Translations under genes and position numbers: made by a program | Shown: piece after piece, positions 51,093-63,408 of the stretch | Numbering within the stretch: the first letter of the stretch is position 1 | Layout of the letters: every line of letters begins with the position of its first letter | Assembly (NCBI GenBank): GCA_963169105.1 | Contig: OY720644.1 | Span: 3,927,001 to 3,991,000, forward strand | DNA length: 64,000 nucleotides | Direction of reading: 5' to 3' | Source of the DNA: Ceriagrion tenellum | Lineage: Eukaryota > Arthropoda > Insecta > Odonata > Coenagrionidae | Notes under the pieces: model-generated | Seen by the model: only the letters and a program-made list of their open reading frames with translations | Database searches by the model: none | Told to the model about the DNA's origin: nothing

Positions 51093-51672
51093 CTTGTCAG
51101 GCCTCATTTAGGAAGGTATGATAAAAGAATTAGAGCGTGTGCAAAGGAGATCCACTAGGTTTGTTAAAGACCGTTATGATAATTGTACAAGTGTTACGAA
51201 TTAAATTGAAGAACTAGGATGGGAATTACTATCAGAACGCAGGTTAAAATTTAGGTTAAACCTTTTAAGTAAATTCGAAACAGTTTTGTTCACAGAAGAC
51301 GTTAGATATATATTAAGAACCCCTGCGTATTATGCTAGGTTTGATCACATTAACAAGATTAAAGAGATATCGTGCCGATAGATTTAAAATGTCATTTTTC
51401 CCTCGTACTATAAGAGAAAACAATAGGCAGCGTAGCAAAAGGATAGGTAGGTGAAATATAGTTAGAGTAGTCTGCAGTGCATGATGCATGTAATAACAAT
51501 CAATAATCCCTTCCTTATTATTTAGATACTAACCATCTATCTCCATGTGACCCTATTATCTAGCATGTCTCCCTTAAATATCCTAATTGCATGTCAATAG
51601 TGCATGTTTGGTGATCTTCACCCCCTGCCACACACCCTCGTGGTGGCTCGCAGGGTATTACCTAGACGTAAT
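51093..51672 (+). mobile_element. LINE-B 5'-truncated copy
   Basis: Plus strand. Begins CTTGTCAGGCCTCATTTAG, the same base as the copy inserted in LINE-A (12,628). It lacks about 30 bp just after that start, then runs ELERVQRRSTRFVKDRYD and RRLKFRLNLLSKFET, the 3' UTR, and the hairpin CCCCCTGCCACACACCC..GCAGGG, ending TATTACCTAGACGTA. Carries a stop (GTTACGAATTAAATT) in the coding part. Confidence 0.9.
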
Positions 51673-52276
51673 CATTCTCACAGTTATTACTTTGGAATAA
51701 TAAGCTAAAACCAAATCTTCAAGCATTAATTGGAAACCTTAGCAACAAAATTAACAGGTAGAGGGAGACCCCTGATTATAAAACACCGCCGCAGTACTGC
51801 GCCCAAAGAGAGCCCATATTAAAATACGGTTCCACGATGGAAAATGGGTTTTGCATTGGAGAGGAAAATGCTGTATTAATCAAAGCATTTGGTGAACATG
51901 TGAATCTGTCACGCTACTCTTGACATCAATAAATATATGAAGGGTAAACACTGCAACTGAGGTAAATTGCAGTCCCGAAGCAACAGACACCTCTCAAGTT
52001 CTCAAGTAACGGTGTCAATATAATTTGACGACTGAATCGCCGGTCGACAGGGAGGAAATCCGTCTCCATTGGAAAGTTAAGTCAATTTGGCAAAGAGACC
52101 CATCGACAAACGCTTGCACACTTATTCTCAAGTAATACACCCATCAGGAATGAATATTAACATGACTGATGCCAGAAATTTAAGAAATACCCGAAACTGC
52201 ACTCCTATTGACGACCTCGTAGGCTACTTATCACAGGAGTCCGTTAACAAAGTTAACTAAATTTCCCCAAAATTGC
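51673..52276. other. Unassigned stretch
   Basis: No ORF, RNA gene or repeat recognised. Confidence 0.35.
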
Positions 52277-52545
52277 GCGAAATTTGACAGATTTCAAGCT
52301 ATCCGGGACTAGCCACGGAGTTCCACTTTTACGGAGTCACCCGCAATGCGCAATTGTGCGAAATTCCACAGAGAAAAAATCACCCGCCTCGACCGGGATT
52401 CGAACCCGGATCCCTCGATTTCCGGCCGAGTGCGGATGATTTGTTCTCTGTGGAATTTCGCACAATCGTGCATTGCAGGTGACTCCGTAAAAGTGGAACT
52501 CCGTGGCTAGTCCCGGATAGCTTGAAAATCCGTCAAATAGAGTGA
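52277..52545. mobile_element. Inverted pair of tRNA-derived SINE-2 copies
   Basis: Left (52,277-52,433, minus strand): a tRNA-like head with a perfect B box (GGGTTCGAATCCC on the minus strand, about 52,388-52,402) and A-box remnant, then a body CTCTGTGGAATTTCGCAC, GTAAAAGTGGAACTCCGTGG, CTAGTCCCGGATAGC. Right (52,434-52,545, plus strand): the same body without the tRNA head. The bodies form an inverted repeat of about 100 bp around the tRNA head. The 2b copy at 52,722 confirms the family. The tRNA-like part is not a true tRNA gene: the acceptor stem is incomplete and the SINE body follows. Confidence 0.85.
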
Positions 52546-52721
52546 ACGCCTCTCTGTGTGTATAGTACGATCTTTCCTCGTGGGCAGTGGCGCTCAGTAG
52601 CGATAGATGTACTGTATTCCCTATAGAGGGCCACAAAGTAGCGACTGGTTGTTACATTGTATGTCCGGCAGTCGAGAACATCTAGTCCCGTAAGGGTCAC
52701 TAAAATCCACAGGGGAAGAGG

Positions 52722-52830
52722 ACACCTCGGTAGCTTAACTGGCTAAAGCACTCGGCCGACAATAGAGGGATCCGGGTTCGAATCGGATAATTTTTTTCTC
52801 TGTGTGATTTCGCGCAAAATTTTGTTCAGT
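52722..52830 (+). mobile_element. tRNA-derived SINE-2, third copy
   Basis: Plus strand. CACCTCGGTAGCTTAACTGG (A box) and GGATCCGGGTTCGAATCgGA (B box) about 40 bp apart, then TCTCTGTGTGATTTCGCGC, the SINE-2 body start, diverging after about 52,830. This copy has the complete tRNA-like head that the inverted pair lacks. Confidence 0.8.
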
Positions 52831-53956
52831 AAAATTTAATACGTACTTTTTTCAAAGAGCTATGGGCGTAAAAACGTGATCATCACCTGATTTCACTAGT
52901 TATGTTTTCCTTAGTCTTTTGAATGACATGCACGACAACGGTTGATCGGAATATCACAGTTTTTACAAAGTAATAAAACCTCTTGTGTGGCAAGTGCGAA
53001 GATGCGTCAACAACGAAAACAACATCTTTTGAAATACAACCAATAGGAGGCCTTCGATGAATCATGTTGACACAATGACGCACTAGTTGAATTCACGTGG
53101 TAATTCAATGTCTTTGAATACGCGCGCAATTTTATACCTCTGGCCCCGAGATTGGAAAACAACCACTTTGGGTGGAGTAACGAAGGGGTTCGACATGTAT
53201 GGCGGTAACTTTACCCTAGACTTCAGACTGAACTGTATCAAAAAACATCGCCACTTTGAATTATTTTTACGTACGTGAATCCCCTATAAAAAAAATCCCT
53301 CCGGGCAGAGGAGTCGGGGAACTTTCAATTATGGAGCCCAGCGGTGCTCGGAAGACCTTCCGCGTGCTTTATCTTCGAAGTAAATTTTTTTCTAATTCTT
53401 CCCCCATCTCTCCTCTCCAATCCTCCAAGCCGAGTCCAAATGAACTAGGTCGTTCTCAAACGACGTCACGCATATATTAAACTAGACGAGAAATTATTTC
53501 AACAAATTCATTTCGTTCACCGCAAACCCAGGTCGGATGAAAAAAGCTGAAGGACGGAATGCGCTCCTTTTCCTTTCTTCGCCAGTTCTCCAATTCTTTT
53601 CTTCCCGGGGAAATGAAAAGGCGAGATAGGCAGAGGGCTCTCCTTCCGGTTCGAGGATGGGTCAAGAGATAGGTCAAGAGAGATAGGAGACAAGACATTG
53701 GAACCACGGGGATGAATAAATGAACAGTAGGTACCTACATGGATTAATGACGATCGATTGAAAAAAACTGAAACTAAGAAATTATTTGTTTATTTTTTTA
53801 ATCGAGCAACTCGGAAACAATTCTTTCCGTAACAAAAAATACGTAAAAACAACTATTTTGGAGGAAAATAATTTAAATCGACTAGTATACACGAAATACA
53901 ATAATTTGGATAAATGTTTCTCGGGTGTTCCCCCGGGTTAGCTGGTCCATAGGTCC
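52831..53956. other. Unassigned stretch
   Basis: Frames up to 76 codons with no domain. 53,400-53,420 is C/T-rich. Nothing else seen. Confidence 0.35.
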
Positions 53957-54830
53957 TGACCACAGAGTTATTAAAGTACAAGAGGTGGCGCTGCCTATAC
54001 TCAGCCGTTAGTGAAGGTGAATCAGAGTGGGCGTAACCGTCCGCCATATTGAGTGCACCTGATATACCATTAGCGTGATACACGTAAACCTAGCTATTTA
54101 CACCTTTTTTGTTCGTAAAATGTTGAATTATGAGAAATGGGGATAGTATCGGTTAGGCAGATAACACAGAATACATTGTCAACTCCTCCAACGTATCTCA
54201 TTGAGAAACAGGCAGGAAGGAGCAATAAATAGCCTGTCGTCTGCTCTGGAAGGTATGTGTTTAGTGTATCCCAAATAAAATAGAATGAAACAGCGGAAGA
54301 TGTAAGGAAATACATCAAAAATAATAATTTATGCAAATGGTTTTTAATATCAAATTAACTGGTCGTTAGGGAAAACGCGTAAATTACGGCTTTTTAGTTA
54401 CCTATCAGTTGACAAAAGAGGCAGGCTTACGAAAGATTTTCGTCATTTTGGACAGCTAAAAAGTAAAAAATAGCAATTAACGTAAATGAGTGATGATTTA
54501 TAGTTCATAATATGGTCACTGACGCATCGTTATGCGCATAGAACTTCCATTCAAATAGCTATTCCGTTTGTCGTTCTGTATTTGAAATCAAAGGTTCATT
54601 ATACAATGGACTTTTGGCTTGGTAAAAGGACATTGAAAATGGCTAAACAGCCGAAATTTGTCGTGTATTTATAATATTGTGGAAGAATCATCTTCAGAAT
54701 AATCGTCCCGTCTCACGATCTCTTACGGAAATAAGTGTTCTTACGGTCACTCAATATGGCGGAAAACTTTCACCGTGGCTTCACCTGAAATTTGTCTCGC
54801 CACCTCTGTTGAACTATATACTCTTAAGGC
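53957..54830. mobile_element. Probable non-autonomous DNA element with long imperfect TIRs
   Basis: Ends are inverted over about 100 bp: GAGTTATTAAAGTACAAGAGGTGGCG on the left (shown in parts: GAGTTATTAAAG, AGAGGTGGCG) and GAGTATATAGTTC, AGAGGTGGCG read from the right, with TGAAGGTGAA / GTGAAAG and CCGCCATATTGAGTG matched further in. The interior is AT-rich and non-coding. No clear TSD, so limits are approximate. Confidence 0.5.
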
Positions 54831-56440
54831 TAATACCAATGGCGAAAGAAAGGAAATCAACATGATTTAGAAGAAGTAGAGATTCGTACAAATTAATTAA
54901 AGGGGTAAATATTCCACCGGGAACGTAAATATTCCAAAGGGAACCTCTGATTCCCAGAATCAAATGCCAAGTATTGCCGTATACCTACTTATAAGTGACT
55001 TCGATCCGGATGAAGGCTGGAAAAGAGACACATAGGGGACGATACTCTAAATGAATCTGTGATTTCAATGCAATCACAATGGAAAATCATTCATTTCCAT
55101 CAAGAATTGGCCTTCCCGCTCTTTTTCAACACAATTCAATGCTGATTCCCAAGAACAGACATTAATCACATCAGTTTCCTGCGAGACATGCTGCTCAGTG
55201 GGACATGGATTTAATAACCTGTTCGACATTCAAGAGAGAATTCCGCATCGAGTGGTAAACTCAAGCAACGTGTAAAATATTCAAGATGAATGATCAATAA
55301 CGAGGGCGAAGTAAAGTATTTCAAGCCAAACATCACGTGCAATTTTTTGCTTCCGATCACCAGCTGAATGTGAAGAAGATAATGAGATCGGAAGAATTGA
55401 AAAGCACCTCCCTCTGGTGACTGACGAGGCGTCGTCTAGTGTCGACCCGAGGCACAACAAGGCGGCTCCATTCCGTCATTACTGCAGAAAAACTCATTTG
55501 TCCGACCTGAATTTCAATTGAACTGGAGTAATGTTCCTCTTCAACAATTTGAAAAAGGAGAAGGAAAAAGAGGAAAAAAATGATTGGAAAGAACTGACAA
55601 ATCATAGCAACTACGTTACGGGCCCTTATTATACGTGAAAATACCAAACATTTTTATGTACCTCATATCACTGGAATTGGACTATTCGTACCTATTTCCG
55701 CACTTTGAAGGGAGTCCTCGGAAAAGAAAGTTTTACAAAACATTTGGAAGCGAATTCAACTTTTTTTAAATGATTTTTTTGACGAGAACGAAATGAATGT
55801 AATGCGATCTGTGGAAACTTTATGGAATTGGACTCCTTGGAGCAACTAGAAATTTTAAAAAGACTGCGTAACCCGAACTGTATTGTCATCAATGAAGGTT
55901 TGTTTCCTGCCACTCCCCCCTTCCTAAAAACCTTGACCGAGCTTCCCTGAGCAATTAGCCCCCATTCAAGACTTGCTCTTTCCTCCTCCCCCCTCTCCCG
56001 ACTTTCAGCAGTTCTTCGCAAAAAAAAACACACCAAGACGGCCAACCCAACCCCATTCACCTAGCCTCCAACCTGCCTCGCGAAATCCCTTCCCCCCTCC
56101 CATATCCAAAACCATACACATAAAAGGGTGCAACAATTTTCGTTGTTTTGTCATTTAGCACCTGGTGATGATGCTCTAGCATTCTAAATCCGGATCGCGC
56201 ATATTGCTTTTGACCACAGTGGAGTGTAAACGTTATTATGAGAACGAAATATTACAGATATGTGAAATGTGAGGTGACCTGATGATTTTGGGAAAATACG
56301 GAGGAGGGAGAACAGGTATATATACAATTGGATGTGAGGACGCAGGTGGCCGGAATGCACTTTAGGGGAAGGAAGAGTGAGACGAAGCGAGATAAACCAC
56401 TGGAATCTAAATCACAGACATACTATGAAGCATTTCTAAG
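54831..56440. other. Unassigned stretch
   Basis: Two minus-strand frames (55,357-55,647 and 55,692-56,060) have no recognised domain. A short direct repeat, GTAAATATTCCA, occurs at 54,905 and 54,926. The C-rich patch 55,910-56,100 inflates apparent frames. Confidence 0.35.
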
Positions 56441-56680
56441 ACGTATCTTGATCTTAGCATGGAGCCAAGGCGTCCCGCACAAAAGCAAAGGGATTATCTA
56501 CAGACATACAGGATGCAGACCATGTCCCCATTCTGACATATGCTTCGGAAACATTGACTATATGGAGAATGGCTTTCAGCAGAGTACAGTCATAGGAGAT
56601 GAAGTTCCTTAGAAGAACAGCAGGAAAAAACCAGGATGGATAGGATTAGATATGAAAGAATCAAGGAAGTAGACACCACT
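56441..56680 (+). pseudogene. LINE-K (RTE-like) remnant
   Basis: Decayed plus-strand coding with frame changes: TLTYASETLTIWRMAFS-like residues, then EMKFLRRTAGK(N)QDG and RIRYERIKEVD, the tail pattern of RTE-type ORFs (YGSETW...EMKFLR...R.RN..I..E). Stops and shifts throughout; limits approximate. Confidence 0.55.
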
Positions 56681-59105
56681 TGTTTCGTAATTTTTCGTAT
56701 TTTTTAGTTAAGATAACTGCCACTGGAGGGCGTAGTTATTATGACTGTGCGCGAGACGCTCTCGTTTTTTTTGTGTGTGCGTAAGCCCAGTAGACCAGTC
56801 GTCGGCAGCAGTCCCTAGTGAATCCCCAAAGTGCATAGTGCCAACCAACTGCCCCCCTCCCCCCCATTCCCGTGTGAGTGCCAAGGACGGACCATGGACA
56901 TGGACTGGCAGCTAAGTTTCATTCTCTTGCCCCAATGTATTATTTGTATGGTTAATGAAAAAGGGTGAAATATTGTTATTTTTTGAAATATATACATTTG
57001 TGTAAAGTCATTCTCGGTCCTTCGGGTTAACTTATTTGTTCTTAGTTGAATTTTCACTACGCGACACAACTTTTACCACTTTTTCTCGGAGGGAAATGTA
57101 ATACCCGTCAAAAGTGACCAACACCAACACGAAAATTACAGGTATGAATTTGTTTCGGAATCGGATAATATCTTCTGCTAGAAATGTTGCCTCAAAGCTT
57201 TGAAATTTTGAATGAAAACGCCTAAATGTCATTAACTTGAAGTTGGTGGATGCGACCATATTTTCAGGTAAGAAGATGTCACTTACGATGAAAACTAACA
57301 TTCAAACCTCAATATACCAGTTATATTCCCTTGGGGAGGGGGGGGGGGCAAGAAATCCTCTTTTGAGCCCGAAAAATGGAATTTAGTACAATTAATCGGT
57401 TGTGCAGCTCCATGCTCACCTGGCCAGCGATGTTTGCCCAGCGACCGAGTTCCTCCTCCGGTCATTACTGAGTTTATTGAGGTCCACTGGACTGTGATAA
57501 GGTTAAGTCACATTTGATTGGTTTTACAGTATTACATTACACCTGGCCTATCCTTTAGTCCGCATCTTCACTACAGCAGCCTTTACCTGCCTCGCTCAGC
57601 CTCACTCAGCCTGGCACAGGCAGGGACGAGCCGGACAAAAGTTTCGCGCCTGACGATCTCGCCCTGTCTTCCCACGTTTGCATCTCTGCGGATCACACAC
57701 ACACATTCCATGTCGCTTCCTAAGTTCACCAGTATCAGTGGATATTCAGGTTCCTCACCACTCAAGAGCAGTCTTTTTACTCGCTCGCCCATCATTCATT
57801 TCATACCACTTGGCTGCATTCGTAGCGGTGTGATTTGAATTGGTGAAGCATTTCATTCAATCATCGAAATGTCACTTTCAAAGTTTGTTCTCCATGGTGC
57901 GAATCATTTCCCAGTTACATTGAAAATCTGAAGGATTTCGTTGAAGATTAAATTCCAGCAAAAAGAGATGTACTCCATTGCTTTCTCTGGAAGCTTGGTA
58001 GCAAATTTGCTAAAAGCCCCGAAGTAATCAGGAGCCAGTTTATTCTTCTATAGCCCGACAAGTTGCAATCAAGCTTGACGCTATCGGGGATGAATCATCC
58101 ATTCCAATAGTTACACATAAAAGATAAACTCAACTAATTACACCCTGCCATTATGAAAACATAAGCACAAGGAAAGTTATAAATAGAAAAACGATAGTTC
58201 AAAAAATAAATAATGACCAATGGGCATATTTCACAGAGCATAACTTTTTGACATGCCATTCTGTAACGTTCTGGATTTTCTGTATGTACTTTTCCCAAGG
58301 ACCAAAAGGCTTTTTCTTTGTTGGTTAGGTCAAAGAATTGGTCAGACCTGGTCAGTTCACTTACTTGTCACAGAAAAATTGATTAAAAAGGTTAAACGTA
58401 CATGTAAAATTTTAATGAGCGTAAAAGTTCTTCCGGCCCTTTCTCGGTCATCTGAATCAAATGCTTCCCCACTGTCGGGTGTCCAAATGACGGCCATCAC
58501 TTCGGCGCTGACAACAGGGCCAAGGACGGTTCTTCTAAGGATTCAGTGAACTATTCATCCAACCCACATACTGAGCAATTTAGACCCAAATTTAATCTGA
58601 TGAGACCAAGGCTATATTATGTACATCATGAGCCATCTTAAAGGTGGCATCCTTGATGAGGTTGATGTTCTTCATTTAAAACAGAACGAACACCAATACT
58701 AGTAGGAAGGGGGGGATCCTTCAAAAAATAGATAAAAAAACTAGAAAAATTGTGCAATGGGCTGCGAAACCTTTTGCATTTCAACCAAGCTCTCTTCACG
58801 CTCTCTTCGAGCTCTCTTCACGCATATTGATAGGCGCTTATTGAAGCCCCCTAATCCTACACAGGCGCCATGGGTTCATAACTGTCTGACTTCGAAAAGC
58901 TGTGATATCCATGAGGGTGGGCCACTTTGCCGGATATTGCCCCGAAAAAAAAGAGGCTACACGACGCACCCAAGTAGTACACGAGGAACCGTTACAGTAA
59001 AGTATAGAGGCATCTAGGCTGGAACGGTTTGGGCATGCATGAAAAATGGACACGTAGAGAATGCCTAGAGAGGCACAAGGAATCGAAATTCAAGGGAACG
59101 GCCTA
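56681..59105. other. Unassigned stretch
   Basis: No confident gene. Frames up to 106 codons (57,518-57,838) lack domains. Homopolymer C and G tracts occur near 56,850 and 57,340. A direct repeat GAGCTCTCTTCACGC sits at about 58,789-58,825. The block 56,697-57,066 was considered as a solo LTR and rejected (see rejected list). Confidence 0.35.
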
Positions 59106-59704
59106 GAGAACGATCAAATGAGATCAGTCTACTTTGCCGTCTTTCAGAACATACTTACTTATGGTCTAAGACTCTGGGGGCATTCTCCTGAAACTGTGGA
59201 AATACTCATGTAGCAAAAAGAGACTGTGAGGATCCTGAATAGCTATGGACCCCGTGAGCACTGCAGGCCTGCATTCAAAAACTTGCACATTCTAACCATC
59301 TACAGTCTGTTTGTGCTTCGTAGCCTTATGCACATAAAACAAAACCTTAACACGTACTTAATTAGGTCTTCAGTCCACTCACATGACGCAAGATCTAAAA
59401 ACAATCTTGATATCAATCACTGTAGATTATTATCAAAGACTTACAATCAATCCGACAACTTGGCAAAAAAACTATTTTAACAAGTTGCCTAGCACTGCCA
59501 GCTCAGTAAGCTGTATTCAAGAGTGTAATTGATATATGGTTGTGTGCTAACCCTCTATATTCCATTAATGAGTATTTTGAGCTGGACTTTGAATCCATTG
59601 TATTTCAAATGTGCTCATTATTATGCTTATACTAAATGTCTATGCATGACGAAACCTATACAAATGTGTTTTGTCTTTTGGTGAATAATAAATTGAATCG
59701 AATA
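59106..59704 (+). pseudogene. LINE-G C-terminal fragment
   Basis: Plus strand. QNILTYGLRLWGHSPETVEI, a stop, then the open frame from 59,226: RILNSYGPREHCRPAFKNLH, ILTIYSLFVLRSLMHIKQNL, SSVHSHDARSKNNLDINHCR. This is the conserved C-terminal region of a jockey/CR1-group LINE ORF2 (SLRYAYF..ILTYGL.LWG..., then HSHDTRS). The 3' UTR ends in GAATAATAAATTGAATCG at about 59,704. RT and endonuclease are missing. Not the same family as LINE-F or LINE-H. Confidence 0.8.
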
Positions 59705-62045
59705 GGCGAAAGAAGCGGAAGAGAGCAGAGAGGGGAAACGAAGGGAGGATTGGACCTGAGTGAGCAACCGGGAAATGGCGGGAGGGCAGAGGAAAGAGAA
59801 GAGGCGACGAATTGAAAGCATTGCCGGCCAGTGGCTGGAAGGTGTGTGCGATGGCGATGAAATGCAATCAAATTCACACGAATAACTTTACAGGAATCTA
59901 GAATACACAACTGAACACATGTTTTTATTTGGGAGAAAAACTAGGACAAGGAAAAGAAATGGAATTGTCAATTCTGACGGATCAAATCATCGGTCTTTTG
60001 ATACGCGAAGACTTCGACACTGTTCTCACGCCGTGTAATATTATCGAGATCGTCTTCTTGGCATTCCGTTCCTCCATCTCATTAAGATGCACCAAGGCAA
60101 GCATCACAGACCATCGGATGAGCATGTTCGGCGCCTTTTAATGGCATTTTTAACGAGAATGAAAACCACACGGAAACGGGCATGTCGATGAAAGATATGC
60201 ATGAAAGTCCGCCGAAATCTGGAAATACATGCCGATCAAATATATTCAAAAGAACTCCACAGTCATTGCACTGTACACAGATAATTCGCCCTTTGAAAAG
60301 GAGTAAAGTATAGCAAGAAATTGAACAAACCTGATTTTTCCACTACCCTCCAACGTCTTCGTATGCGAATACCACGAGACTGTCCACATGTCGTAATTAT
60401 ACACACATGGTGTTCTACACATTGCGTTAAAGTCAGAATGTGAAATAGCGATCCATTTGACAGCGGAATCACCGCTTTTTAATGATCTTTGGAAAGAGTG
60501 AACAACGTAGTATGGAAACTGAACTGTGGCATGAATCCTATTTTTGATGAAAGACATTCGTGCGAATATTTCGCTGGAATTTGGAACATTAAACTGACTG
60601 CACCTTTTACAATTAGAATAATAATGATGTATAAAAATGTTTACAGAGGTATTCCAACATTAAGTCGTCCAAAAAGTAGCTCAAAGAAATCGAGCTCAAC
60701 CTTCAGATACGCACGGCCAAACTTGAAACCGATTTGTGAGCGAACACTTCGAAACTTTTCATGAGGCTTCAAATAAATGAGGGAATTACATAGTTTGCAA
60801 TACGTTTCACCATCTTTGCATGAGTCAGAGAGCGAAAACATTTGAATTCAATTCAAACGTTGGAAAGATTCACAGTTCAAACATTTTAATCATTGCAAAC
60901 TGTTTGAAAGTGAATGCAACTTTTTTTAACGCGACGTAAAATTTACAAAAGAGCATTAAAATGACATCACTCGCATGAACATTAGTTATTATTTCATAGT
61001 TTAGAGAGATCTAAGTATAACTAGTAGGCAGATTGATGTCATACGAGAATAAGTAACTTAGTGAAGGAACATCACCTTAAATGCAATCTGCAATAATGCT
61101 ACACCAAGGGAAACATATCATAGTGCCCGCAATGTACGAACCCAATGCACTTTTATGCTCAGATATTGTGTGCACCATACACATCCATTTTCTGCATTTT
61201 GGAAATATCACAGAGTGAGTAGTGGCGGAAAAAATTAACGCAAAACTCATTGGCGTCTGAATGCGGCGTACGCGGGAACTAATTGAAATCGCTTTTCCTT
61301 CAACAACTTGACAACACTAATACAGCCGATGGAAACCGGGAATATTCAAACTCTCTATGAATGGATTAAGATTTTACGCGTCACATAAATAGGAATACAG
61401 ATAAGGTTCACGTTCGCGAGACCGTCGTGGAGTTATAAACGTGATGAGTTTGCATCGTCCCGCAGCCAGTGGAGGTTACGAAGTCGCAGTCAATTACATA
61501 GAGATACTTAACACATTTATTTAAGAGCTTTGGACCCTTTTAAAAACATTTTCCTCGTTTGAAACTTAAGAAAAGTTACGATGAAAGAACTATTACTTGG
61601 GACACAACACACATGTATTCTCCCGATCAAATCCACTTACAATAAAAAGTTTTTTCCGCGCGTAGGAAATAGCTGTCGATGACCGTTGTTTTAATGGGCC
61701 TCAAACTACTTCCGAAAAATATCATACATTACAATTAACTTTTTGTCAAATTATCCTGTGAATTTTAAGTTAAAATATGGGATATCTGGTAGAATAGAAT
61801 GGCTTCCATGAGGAGAAAATTTTCTTTTTTCCGATATCTTAATACCCTAAGTAAAATTCCGCCCTAGTGCATTCAGGTAATCTCAAACACTTAAATTTGT
61901 TAATTCCTCCTAACGTAATATTATTTACGTTCTGAAAATTACTTTCAAAAGTCCAGGACATCTTATTTGGCCAATAAAAAAAGAAAACATGGGTATTCCC
62001 TTTATTCGATGTATATTAAGAACCACTGGACGCGGACCTATCTTG
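59705..62045. other. Unassigned stretch
   Basis: Frames up to 103 codons, none with a domain. 59,710-59,850 is purine-rich. No tRNA, repeat array or transposon end recognised. Confidence 0.35.
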
Positions 62046-62130
62046 ATTGATCCGGTAGCCTAGAGGGAGAGCGTTCGTCTGCGGCCACGAAAGTCTAGAG
62101 TTCAAATCTTGGCGTGGCCTCTTCTCGTGC
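62046..62130 (+). mobile_element. tRNA-derived SINE-3 head
   Basis: GATCCGGTAGCCTAGAGGGA (A-box-like) and GTCTAGAGTTCAAATCTTGG (B-box-like) lie at tRNA spacing, with CTGCGGCCACG between them resembling an anticodon-arm region. No 3' tRNA acceptor stem closes the fold. The body to the right cannot be delimited because there is only one copy here. Confidence 0.6.
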
Positions 62131-63408
62131 CCTTATAATTTTTCCATGCGATGTGATTTTATTGTTGCCAAAACTTCGCAGGGATTCGCGGAAGGCTCAG
62201 CGAATGGATATTGACCTCAACCATTAGTGTGTGTGAGTTTTACACGTATTCGGGCATTGTAAAGGAATCAGAGCGGTCTCCTTAATCGTCAAATGAAATG
62301 TTTACTTCCCATTCTCGGGTTCTCGGCCACACATGATTTCTGCGTCCTGCCTGTCTTCTGACGTTTATATCCACTCACTCGCCAATTTATCAATCAATGA
62401 AAAGCTATTCATGAACGAGGGAATTGACCGGATCTCAGGTTGTGTCAATTACTCGATTTAGTGAACTTATCTGATGTTACATTCACTTTATTACTTAAAA
62501 ATGATTTAGTAAAGATGAGAGTTTGGTTTCATCTGCTGAATTTGTTAATTACTTATCTGAGTGAGAGATCAAATAAGTATGGAATCATCTTGAAATCATC
62601 ATTAAACCGGTTTTTGAAGTTTTCCCAGCATTATTTTCTAGGTTTGCAATGGGCAATTTTTAAATTTTATGAGGAGCATTCTTACACTCACCCGAAAGTA
62701 ATTCTCCGACAACAATGCACCGCAAATCTCCCCTGTGAATGTGATAAAATAATGAAAATCACCTTTTCCATGTAGCTACTAAGCAGTAATTAGATATCTT
62801 CCGTATGCTTATATGTATACTCCGCATAAATCCGCTGAGTTGTCAATGGAGTAGATATTAGGAATGTGCAATGGAGTAAAAATGAGGTTAAGGCTATGTT
62901 TGCCCTACATGAAGATATTAAAAGACTTTTCACAGGGTCATAAATTTCATCTCTTATGTTAGTGCTAATGGGTTTTGGAAAGGGCACTATACAGCTTTAT
63001 ATAGAATGAGAAAATTGGCGCTTGAATTCTTCAAGCGGGTTGAAATGAGTGCAGTGAATATAATGATGCCAGTTGGTTTGGGCGTAATGGTCGTTAAGGT
63101 GGTCTAACAATCGGTTATTGTTAATATGAAATAGTAATGTGGAACGGAGTTAAGAAACCTTGCATGTAGACACCTTGACAACCATTTCAAATCCTAATTG
63201 ATTGTCGATCTTTACTATCATATGATAATGATATCTTCTGTTCATTGTAAAAGAAATTCTAGTCCGGAGTTTAGCATAGGAGGGGTCATCGCATCAACTA
63301 CGCACTGTATCATGCTGGGGAGTACGATTATTTTGGTTGGACAACCGTAGCTTACGCCGGTCAATCATGAGCGCGGGGAAAAAATTAGAGGAGGGCGGTC
63401 TTGGGTAT
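62131..63408. other. Unassigned stretch
   Basis: A 111-codon plus-strand frame (62,440-62,775) has no domain I recognise. May include the SINE-3 body in its first part. Confidence 0.35.

Noticed and set aside
52384..52433. True tRNA gene
   Set aside because: A good B box but an incomplete acceptor stem, a SINE body attached, and a sister copy with the same body.
56697..57066. Possible solo LTR (TGTTTCG...GACACA, with CTGGAGGGCG and a downstream polyadenylation-like region)
   Set aside because: Flanking 4-6 bases do not match, no primer-binding site or gag/pol sequence is nearby, and there is no second copy in the window.
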